Assembly: GCA_013812265.1 (NCBI GenBank)
Contig: JACCTQ010000113.1
Location: 1 to 27,519 of the forward strand
Source: Actinomycetota bacterium
GTDB lineage: Bacteria > Actinomycetota > Thermoleophilia > Gaiellales > Gaiellaceae
Length of the DNA: 27,519 bases
Direction of reading: 5' to 3'
The translations under genes and the position numbers were made by a program. Of this stretch, positions 22,907 to 27,519 are shown piece by piece. Every line of letters begins with the position of its first letter. Position 1 is the stretch's first letter. The notes beneath the pieces were generated by a model, which searched no databases, was not told the DNA's origin, and saw only the letters and a program-made list of their open reading frames with translations.

Positions 22907-23239
22907 ATGGCACTTTCCTTCGAGGAGCACGTGCAGAAGGCCCTCGACTCCCTCCCGGCGCACCTCGTCCCTGCGCTCGAGAATGTTGCGGTCGTCGTCC
23001 GAGAGCAGCATCCGGACGACCCGGACCTCTTCGGGCTCTACGAAGGCGTGCCGCTGCCGGAACGACGGGAGGGATCGAGCTCCCTACCCGACACGATCGC
23101 GATCTACCGGCGCCCCCTCGAGGAGGAGTTCACCGACCCGGCGGAGCTCGAAGAGGAGATCCGTGTAACCGTGCTGCACGAGCTCGGCCACCTCTTCGGG
23201 ATCGACGAGGACCGGCTCGCAGAGCTCGGCTACGAGTGA
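22907..23239 (+). CDS. Minimal zincin metallopeptidase-like protein (PF06262 type)
   Basis: A 110-residue protein with HELGHLFGID at 91-100. This HExxH zinc site at the extreme C-terminus is typical of the small PF06262 group of actinobacterial minimal zincins, whose substrate is unknown. The N-terminus (FEEHVQKALDSLP) and the GLYEGVPLPER segment also match that group. It follows the rhomboid stop by 2 nt and its stop overlaps the next GTG as GTGA, so it is inside a coupled operon. The open frame extending far upstream is a shadow of argF and the rhomboid gene. Confidence 0.9.
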   Translation: MALSFEEHVQKALDSLPAHLVPALENVAVVVREQHPDDPDLFGLYEGVPLPERREGSSSLPDTIAIYRRPLEEEFTDPAELEEEIRVTVLHELGHLFGIDEDRLAELGYE

Positions 23240-23325
23240 TCACGTTTCTCAACGGACTCGCCATCGCCTCAGCGGCCGTGGGCGCTTTGGTGCTGATCCT
23301 CTACTTCCTCGGTTCGGGGGAATAG
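23236..23325 (+). CDS. 29-residue single-span membrane micro-ORF
   Basis: GTG 23236 overlaps the zincin stop (GTGA) and opens a 29-codon frame ending in TAG. The product is VITFLNGLAIASAAVGAL, then VLILYFLGSGE: one hydrophobic helix with almost no charge. Overlap with a stop codon is the classic arrangement for translational coupling, and the sequence is a believable membrane peptide rather than random GC-rich translation. It might tether or regulate the neighbouring rhomboid or zincin. I know of no named family. Confidence 0.5.
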   Translation: MITFLNGLAIASAAVGALVLILYFLGSGE

Positions 23326-23353
23326 CCGGTGGGGCGGCGGCGTTTTCAGGGTC

Positions 23354-23596
23354 ATGAGAACCTTGCAGCACATCCACGAAGACATCGATCAAGCGACCGA
23401 GCGCCGCTCGCAGCTCTGGCGGCAGCTCGGGGAAGGGCTAGACCCGGAAGCAGCAGCTGAGCGTATACAGCTCGACGAGCTGATCGCCTCGCTCTGGGAC
23501 GAGCATCGACAGACGCGTGCCCGCATCCGCTTCGGCGAACGCGAGCGCATCGTCGCGCGGGCCCGGACGGAGGAGCGGCTGGCCCGTGCCGCGTAA
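23354..23596 (+). CDS. Small basic helical protein of unknown function
   Basis: An 80-residue, charged, probably all-helical protein, rich in Arg and Glu, with a heptad-like pattern (ERRSQLWRQLGEGLD, LDELIASLWDEHRQTRARIRF). It resembles small uncharacterised actinobacterial proteins, but I cannot name a family. The ATG at 23354 follows the micro-ORF by 28 nt. Immediately after its TAA begins repeat copy B. Confidence 0.65.
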   Translation: MRTLQHIHEDIDQATERRSQLWRQLGEGLDPEAAAERIQLDELIASLWDEHRQTRARIRFGERERIVARARTEERLARAA

Positions 23597-23697
23597 CACG
23601 GGGGAAACCATGTTTCCCCCGTGCGCCCCCTTCTTCACCGGGGCGGCTCACGTTTCGCTGTTCGGCTCCCCGCCGGGCGAAGCCCGGCTCCGCCGGC
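23597..23697 (+). repeat. Two-hairpin 3'-end element, copy B
   Basis: It starts at the first base after the stop codon of the 80-residue gene. A 12-bp stem with a 3-nt loop (23597-23623; arms CACGGGGGAAAC / GTTTCCCCCGTG) is followed by CGCCCCCTTC, a variable middle and the conserved block 23656-23697 with the 7-bp stem GCCGGGC/GCCCGGC. Compared with copy A, the first stem differs at two pairs, both compensated (T-A to C-G; C-G to A-T). Total length is 101 nt versus 100 nt in copy A. Confidence 0.85.
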
Positions 23698-23726
23698 AGA
23701 GCGCTGGGACACCGAGGACCACCGTC

Positions 23727-23732
23727 TAGAAT
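23727..23732 (+). promoter_or_regulatory. Putative -10 box of the tRNA gene
   Basis: TAGAAT lies 9 nt before the first tRNA base and is identical to the box at 1216. It independently supports the TANNNT assignment used elsewhere in the window. Confidence 0.55.
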
Positions 23733-23741
23733 CATGTCTAC

Positions 23742-23814
23742 GGGGCGTTAGCTCAGCTGGGAGAGCGCCGGCTTTGCAAGCCGGAGGTCGCCGGTTCGAT
23801 CCCGGCACGCTCCA
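23742..23814 (+). tRNA. tRNA-Ala (anticodon UGC)
   Basis: A 73-nt cloverleaf: acceptor arms GGGGCGT and ACGCTCC (one G-U pair), D-arm GCTCAGCTGGGAGAGC, anticodon stem CCGGC/GCCGG with loop TTTGCAA (anticodon TGC at 23775-23777), T-arm GCCGG-TTCGATC-CCGGC and discriminator A. The CCA end is not encoded. It reads GCA and other Ala codons by wobble. Confidence 0.97.
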
Positions 23815-23831
23815 TTGCCCCAACCAAGCCG

Positions 23832-23854
23832 AGGCCTTCGGAGGCGCCTTTTCT
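23832..23854 (+). terminator. Weak intrinsic terminator after the tRNA
   Basis: A short GCCT/AGGC stem around TCGG is followed within a few bases by TTTTCT. The stem is only about 4 bp, so this is tentative. Confidence 0.3.
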
Positions 23855-23874
23855 GTCGCTCGGTCAGATTCGAG

Positions 23875-24375
23875 TCAGACGCGAGATCCCGCTGACGTCT
23901 TGGCGTCGATGAGACGGCGCCAGCCTTCATCACCCCAGGGCTCCATGCGCCGTTCGAGCACTCTCTGCATCTGGGCTGCAGTCGTCTCCGCCATCCCAGC
24001 ATCGGGCGGTGTGATCGATCGGTTACAAGCGGTCTCGAACTCGTCGCGGTCGTGAACCTCAACAAAGTCTGGTTCGTGCCGGAAGACGTCCAACTCGAGA
24101 TCGACGTATGTCCACCCGTCTTTTGTCCTCTCCGGCGGAAGGCAAAGGTCGATCTCTACGCGCCGATCGTGAGGGTCGTCAACCCACCATGTGGCAAACC
24201 ACCGCCCCGGCTTGATGAGCGTCACAACATCGATTCGCAAGGCGCCGTGGTCGTGGGGCGCGACCCATGTCGAGCCGACTGGGGCGAACAGCCAGACGCC
24301 ATGGCTGTCTTCGTCCAAGGCGTGGAACTCGAACGAGAAGACTCCGGCGGGACGCTTTACCTTGTCAAGGCGCAT
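23875..24375 (-). CDS. DUF402 (FomD/Ntdp-like) domain protein
   Basis: A 166-residue protein matching DUF402: DVVTLIKPGRWFATWWVDD near 49-67, EIDLCLPPE, then DGWTYVDLELDVF at 86-98 and VEVHDRDEFE at 105-114, where the acidic residues form the metal site in characterised members. Those members are nucleoside di/triphosphatases or act on related phosphoesters such as cytidylyl groups; the substrate here is unknown. ATG 24375 was chosen because TAGGCT lies 10 nt upstream and the longer frame upstream looks non-coding. Confidence 0.82.
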   Translation of the reverse strand: MRLDKVKRPAGVFSFEFHALDEDSHGVWLFAPVGSTWVAPHDHGALRIDVVTLIKPGRWFATWWVDDPHDRRVEIDLCLPPERTKDGWTYVDLELDVFRHEPDFVEVHDRDEFETACNRSITPPDAGMAETTAAQMQRVLERRMEPWGDEGWRRLIDAKTSAGSRV

Positions 24376-24610
24376 AGCTCGATCGAGCCTAGCGATGAGT
24401 TCTGACCGACATAGATGCGCGGGTCGGTGGCGGGTCACTGCCGATCGCTTTATGAAGGGGCTGGGCTCCGAAGTTACGGTGCCGTAGTCACAGACCGAGG
24501 ACGGGCGCACGAACGAGCGTCTGGTTTGCGCAACGTCTGGTTCTGCCCATCGCGGCGGGCGCGCCCTGTAGAGCCCCACGGTTGGCGGGCAAGCGTCGCC
24601 GGAGGAGAGG
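24376..24610. other. Intergenic region, no gene recognised
   Basis: The 235 bp between the DUF402 start and the toxin stop hold the DUF402 promoter (24386-24391), a short ACGG-TG-CCGT palindrome near 24477 and a 9-bp direct repeat CGTCTGGTT near 24518 and 24534. Short open frames here lack coding character. Confidence 0.5.
24386..24391 (-). promoter_or_regulatory. Putative -10 box of the DUF402 gene
   Basis: TAGGCT on the minus strand lies 10 nt before the ATG at 24375. Confidence 0.4.
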
Positions 24611-24928
24611 TCAGCGAAGGTCGAGGACCAGCTCGAGGGCGTCGTCGACACTTCGTATCTCGTCGAACGTTAGGTGTGCGATCTGACTTCCGAGGGCCCT
24701 CACATCGATTGCACCGACCATCTCGCACATGATCCGCGTCTGCGCGTCGCCGATAGTCACCTCGGGATGGAAGCTTGCCGGTGGCGTCGAGGTAGAGGTA
24801 GGACAGACGACGACGGTCGAGAGCGCGAGAAGATCGTCGGCTTGGACGATCACGGCAAAGCGGCGACCGTGCTGAACGTGGCCACGGCCGCGCGGCACGT
24901 CGACTTCGTGAACGTCACCGCGAACCAC
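24611..24928 (-). CDS. mazF: MazF/PemK-type endoribonuclease toxin
   Basis: A 105-residue protein of the MazF/PemK fold. RGDVHEVDVP at 3-12 and RRFAVIVQAD at 22-31 match the N-terminal RGDxxxVDLdP...RPvvVvq pattern. VVVCPTSTST (39-48) carries the conserved Thr/Ser region, and CEMVGAIDVRALG (68-80) matches the usual Q-(I/V)-R-A-V-D segment. MazF toxins cut mRNA at short motifs. The start overlaps the antitoxin gene by 14 nt, the normal arrangement for a toxin-antitoxin pair with the antitoxin first. Confidence 0.85.
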   Translation of the reverse strand: MVRGDVHEVDVPRGRGHVQHGRRFAVIVQADDLLALSTVVVCPTSTSTPPASFHPEVTIGDAQTRIMCEMVGAIDVRALGSQIAHLTFDEIRSVDDALELVLDLR

Positions 24929-25166
24929 GAAGCTCTTCCATCAGGGCTACGACCTGGCGAGCTTCCCGCACATACGCCGGGTGCCGCGCAAGTGCCGCTG
25001 CCTCCGCAGCCAGACCTGTGCGCCGCCGTTCGCGCTCGGCCGTCTCCGCGATCGCCTGGCGCGCCGCCTCGGATCGGCTGATGCCTCGCCGGCGAGCGAT
25101 CTCGTCGAGCGAGCGCAAGCCGTCGCGGCCGAGCCGGAGCGACAAAGGCGATGCGGTAGAAGGCAC
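24915..25166 (-). CDS. Ribbon-helix-helix antitoxin paired with the MazF-type toxin
   Basis: An 83-residue protein. Residues 7-41 form a ribbon-helix-helix DNA-binding unit (PLSLRLGRDGLRSLDEIARR, then GISRSEAARQAIAE). The rest is a charged, probably flexible helix that would wrap the toxin. GTG 25166 was chosen because TACGCT lies 7 nt upstream and an inverted repeat overlaps that box, fitting an autoregulated promoter. The longer frame upstream crosses that promoter and is unlikely to be translated. Confidence 0.75.
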   Translation of the reverse strand: MPSTASPLSLRLGRDGLRSLDEIARRRGISRSEAARQAIAETAERERRRTGLAAEAAALARHPAYVREARQVVALMEELRGSR

Positions 25167-25173
25167 GCGGGGA

Positions 25174-25195
25174 AGCGTAGCGCAAAACGCACTAC
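25174..25195 (-). promoter_or_regulatory. Promoter and candidate operator of the toxin-antitoxin pair
   Basis: TACGCT (25179-25174, minus strand) is a -10-like hexamer 7 nt before the antitoxin GTG. An inverted repeat, GTAGCGC (25177-25183) and GCACTAC (25189-25195) with one mismatch, overlaps it, a natural site for the ribbon-helix-helix antitoxin. Confidence 0.5.
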
Positions 25196-25324
25196 ACGCA
25201 CAAATAGCCGACGCGTCTGGGACGGCGCTCAGATTGCCCGAAGGCGTTCTCACCTGCTCTCTCCTCCTTGCTTCGGGAGCGGGCTCGCGCTCGAGCTCCA
25301 CGACGCGTGCGTGTGTCCTCGCTT

Positions 25325-25783
25325 TCATCGAGAGCGTCCTGTTCCGTGCAGGAACAGGACGCCGAGTTGGTGGTCGGTCAGCTCTCCGCTGTCGGAGAGC
25401 AGGAAGTTGGAGACGATGCGCCCGCTCGCTCCGGCGAACACTCCGGCGCCGCCATCGACGTCCCAGGCGGCGGCTCCGTGCCGTAGGCCCGGATCGGCGG
25501 AAGTGGCGAGCGTTCCCGTTCCCGCGCTACGGAAACGCAGCGTGTTGCCGTTGCCGAAGCTGATCGTGCCCACCTCCTCGAAGCGGACGACGTCGAGGAA
25601 GGTGAGCCGGCATTCGAGGTGCGCCTCCTCCCCTTCCCGCGCCTCCAGTCGGCCGTGGACGCCGTCGCAGTCGATCTCGGTCACGAGCGCCGAGCTGGGC
25701 GCGGTGGCCCGCGCGGTCAGCACACCGGGTGAGAGCCGATTCGAGTGGCCTCGGAACTGCATCGAGAAGGCAACGGAGCGCAT
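25325..25783 (-). CDS. Hypothetical beta-rich protein with a GGAGVFAGASG motif
   Basis: A 152-residue protein, mostly beta by pattern. DVDGGAGVFAGASGRIVSNF near residues 106-125 resembles the GGTGxFAGATG repeat of secreted actinobacterial barrel-like (allene-oxide-cyclase-barrel-type) proteins. No signal peptide is seen. ATG 25783 was chosen over GTG 25819 because GAGGTGA, a near-perfect Shine-Dalgarno sequence, lies 8 nt upstream, overlapping the stop of the preceding gene. The two genes are therefore coupled, and the partner has a signal peptide. The function is unknown. Confidence 0.6.
   Translation of the reverse strand: MRSVAFSMQFRGHSNRLSPGVLTARATAPSSALVTEIDCDGVHGRLEAREGEEAHLECRLTFLDVVRFEEVGTISFGNGNTLRFRSAGTGTLATSADPGLRHGAAAWDVDGGAGVFAGASGRIVSNFLLSDSGELTDHQLGVLFLHGTGRSR
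25336..25360 (-). terminator. Perfect hairpin in the last codons of the barrel-like gene
   Basis: GTCCTGTTCC and GGAACAGGAC pair perfectly (10 bp, 5-nt loop), 8 nt before the stop codon. The position suggests an end-of-operon signal, but there is no T-run. Confidence 0.4.
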
Positions 25784-25791
25784 CCGGCCCG

Positions 25792-26340
25792 TCACCTCCG
25801 GCGACCCGGATAACGACACAGAGCGACCCCCAGCACGCGCACAACCCCAGGGCGTGGCCAGCGGCCGTCGTAGGTGATCGCGAATGAAAGACTCACCAGG
25901 CTGCGCCTGCCGACGAAGGCGAGCCCCCCGCCGGCTGTGAGCCGACGTTGGTCCGTGGGGGGCTCCTGCCCGTTACTGAACCCGTAGCCGGGCGGGTTGG
26001 ACGGTCCGAAGACGTCGAAATCCACGGGCCCCACATCGCCGTACTCGATCTCGTACCTGTGATAGCCGCTGAACGGCCGGATTTCGATCAGGAGCTTCCA
26101 GCTGCCGGCGCGCCCGACCGCGTGAAAGCCACGAGCGTCGACGTTGCAGCTCAGGGTGCGGAAGGTGACGCCGTTAGGAGGGACTCGCGTGCCGGGCGCG
26201 AGAGGCGATGGGCGAACTTTGATCCCAGGCGGCGGCGCTGGCGCCGCCGCTGATGACGCCGCAGATGCCGCTACCAGCGTGAGCATCACTCCGCCGACAC
26301 CGGCCCAGCCCGACCAGCGACGCTTCCAATCGGTTTTCAT
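25792..26340 (-). CDS. Secreted hypothetical protein
   Basis: A 182-residue protein with a clear signal peptide: a basic start (KTDWKRRW), a hydrophobic core at about 13-30 and a likely cleavage after the Ala run near residue 33. The mature part begins Pro-rich and contains FRTLSCNVDARGFHAVGRAGSWKLLIEI and later GRRSLVSLSFAITYDGRW, consistent with a beta-sandwich, and a single pair of cysteines that could form a disulfide. ATG 26340 has AAAGGAG 5 nt upstream. I do not recognise the family. It is coupled to the downstream barrel-like gene. Confidence 0.7.
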   Translation of the reverse strand: MKTDWKRRWSGWAGVGGVMLTLVAASAASSAAAPAPPPGIKVRPSPLAPGTRVPPNGVTFRTLSCNVDARGFHAVGRAGSWKLLIEIRPFSGYHRYEIEYGDVGPVDFDVFGPSNPPGYGFSNGQEPPTDQRRLTAGGGLAFVGRRSLVSLSFAITYDGRWPRPGVVRVLGVALCRYPGRRR

Positions 26341-26476
26341 GACAACTCCTTTGCTCGGATCCAGGAACGGTGAGGTGAGTGAGGGACAGCGGCCCGCGCG
26401 GGCGCCGAAGTCGCGGTAGGCACGGGTCGCGGAGGCTCCTTCGGTGCGCTCGAGATGGATGTGCCACCCAAGCGGA
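26341..26476. other. Intergenic region, no gene recognised
   Basis: This 136-bp gap separates the ricin-type gene from the secreted pair, all on the minus strand. It contains the Shine-Dalgarno sequence of the secreted gene. No hairpin or repeat stood out. Confidence 0.5.
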
Positions 26477-27094
26477 TCACTTCGCGTAGTTCTCGGAGAC
26501 CCGCTTGAACCTCCAGAGCTGGTTCCACTTCTCGTGGCACCTGCCGACCTGAAGCCGAGTCCCCTTGGCGTTTCGGAACTCGGTTATGTCAAGGCACATC
26601 GAATAGCTGGCTCCGGCGGTGTTCCGGCTGGCAAGGATGCCCGGGATGAGGTGCGACCACAGCTGGCCCCGTACCTTCCAGGATCCGCAGCGCTGCAGGT
26701 AGACGGGTGAGTGCTCCGGCCGGGCGACGGTCAGGCACATATCCGAGTACAGGTTGCGGAATTGATAGATCGGCGTGCCTCCGAACGTGTCAGCGACCTT
26801 GACGGCTCGCCAGTACTGCCTGTGACGCAGGCTTCGCAGCGCGAGGGCGGTGATGGGGGGTTGAAGCACGGCCGGTGCCTGCACGACGTTCTCGTAGACC
26901 CCCACGCGCAGGTAGCTCCCCTCGCGGGACCTGCTGTCGGCCTCGATCACATAGACCGCGTTGTCGGTCAGCGCTCTCGCGTCCGACCGCGCGGCTCCTT
27001 CCGGTACAGCTCCTGCGGACGATGCGCCAAGCAGCGTCACGGACAGTGTCAGTGCCAGGGCGAGTCCAGTCAGGCAAACGGTGTTGCGTCTCAT
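26477..27094 (-). CDS. Secreted ricin-type beta-trefoil lectin-domain protein
   Basis: A 205-residue protein with a signal peptide (cleavage likely after A29, SSAGA). The mature part reads as three trefoil subdomains: QYWRAVKVADTFGGTPIYQF with MCLTVA, then GQLWSHL with MCLDIT, then NQLWRFK near the end, matching the Q-x-W repeats of RICIN/CBM13 domains. Paired Cys in the CLTV...C and CLDI...C segments fit the usual disulfides. Such domains bind carbohydrates outside the cell. ATG 27094 has a strong GAGGAG site upstream. There is no catalytic domain, so it may act as a lectin alone. Confidence 0.82.
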   Translation of the reverse strand: MRRNTVCLTGLALALTLSVTLLGASSAGAVPEGAARSDARALTDNAVYVIEADSRSREGSYLRVGVYENVVQAPAVLQPPITALALRSLRHRQYWRAVKVADTFGGTPIYQFRNLYSDMCLTVARPEHSPVYLQRCGSWKVRGQLWSHLIPGILASRNTAGASYSMCLDITEFRNAKGTRLQVGRCHEKWNQLWRFKRVSENYAK

Positions 27095-27186
27095 CGTTTC
27101 TCCTCTTGTAGGTGTTGCATCCCGGCCAGCATGCGCCTGGAGCCGAATGCCGCGCCTCGGGTATTTCCCTCGTCGTTGAGTTCGAG

Positions 27187-27192
27187 TACGGT
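27187..27192 (+). promoter_or_regulatory. Putative -10 box of the LuxR-family regulator gene
   Basis: TACGGT lies exactly 6 nt before the GTG at 27199. Confidence 0.45.
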
Positions 27193-27198
27193 CAGGGG

Positions 27199-27519
27199 GT
27201 GCTCATCGGGCGCGAACGGGAGCTCGAGCCCGTCACCGCACTGCTCGACGAGGCCCGCCGTGGGCGCAGCGGCACACTCGTCCTCGTCGGCGGGCCGGCG
27301 TTGGCAAGACGGCGCTGCTCGAGGAAGCGCGCCGGGTCGCCGCCGACATGCGCGTGCTCGCGGCTACGGGCGTCGAGTCGGAATCGGAGCTTCCCTTCGC
27401 AGGGTTGCACGAGCTGCTTCGCCCGCTGCTCGAGCTGCTGCCGCAGCTCCCCCCGTCGCAGGCCAAGGCGCTCGCGGCCGCGCTCGCGCTGGAGCAGGGC
27501 GAGCCGGACGCCCTGGCCG
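27199..27519 (+). pseudogene. LuxR-family ATPase regulator, N-terminal part, frameshifted in the P-loop
   Basis: The first 34 codons (VLIGRERELEPVTALLDEAR then RGRSGTLVLVGGP) match the start of large AAA-ATPase LuxR-type transcription regulators. The frame then breaks: after GGP at 27295-27297, the next frame reads GVGKTALLEEARRVAADM and continues ELPFAGLHELLRPLLELL to the window end. One missing C in the CC at 27295-27296 would restore GGPGVGKT, the Walker A loop. It is either a true inactivating mutation or a base-calling error. The downstream HTH domain lies beyond the window. Confidence 0.75.

Noticed and set aside
1..27519. CRISPR arrays, prophage or insertion sequences
   Set aside because: No regularly spaced repeats, integrase, transposase or phage structural genes were seen.

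Overview
The window is a GC-rich bacterial chromosome segment. The organism is most likely an actinomycete-type (Actinomycetota) bacterium, perhaps Thermoleophilia/Gaiellales-like. This is inferred from the actinobacterial form of inositol-phosphate synthase, the heavy GTG start use, the BfrB-type ferritin and the many start codons sitting 6-10 nt behind a TANNNT -10 hexamer. There is no rRNA gene to settle the taxon. No phage, insertion sequence or CRISPR array is visible.

Layout. 1-1195: 3'-truncated SAM methyltransferase and a small SPW-type membrane protein. 1232-4143: inositol-lipid cluster (PAP2 phosphatase, CDP-alcohol phosphatidyltransferase, and a myo-inositol-1-phosphate synthase carrying two N-terminal ribbon-helix-helix motifs, preceded by a perfect 24-bp palindrome). 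4079-8196: membrane protein, glycosyltransferase-PHP fusion, degenerate uracil-DNA-glycosylase-fold protein, and a polytopic membrane protein with presenilin-like VD / GVPD / PAL motifs. 8211-11765 (minus): RlmD-type RNA methyltransferase, then a coupled YjbQ / ABC ATPase / permease operon. 11777-15687: gluzincin metallopeptidase, GNAT acetyltransferase, frameshifted seven-blade kelch-like propeller, ferritin. 15711-18255 (minus): second ABC-2 exporter with two permeases. 18309-23596: COG2403-type P-loop protein, carbamate kinase, small heat-shock protein with a poly-Gln tail, ornithine carbamoyltransferase, rhomboid protease, minimal zincin, 29-aa micro-ORF, 80-aa basic protein. 23742-27519: tRNA-Ala(UGC), DUF402 protein, MazF-type toxin-antitoxin pair, three secreted or barrel-like proteins including a ricin-type lectin, and the start of a LuxR-family ATPase regulator with a frameshift in its P-loop.

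Cooperation. Ino1 would make inositol-1-phosphate, the CDP-alcohol enzyme would attach it to CDP-diacylglycerol, and the PAP2 protein could remove the phosphate to give phosphatidylinositol. Carbamate kinase and ornithine carbamoyltransferase share carbamoyl phosphate, but no arginine deiminase is present. The 22218-23325 genes form a tightly packed membrane/proteolysis operon.

The most unusual signals are: (1) a two-hairpin element directly behind the stop codons of three unrelated genes, with compensatory base changes between copies; (2) the DNA-binding-domain/Ino1 fusion with an adjacent palindrome; (3) a presenilin-like GXGD-type membrane protein whose 5' end is entangled with that element and a 41-bp duplication; (4) a recurrent leaderless-type promoter layout.
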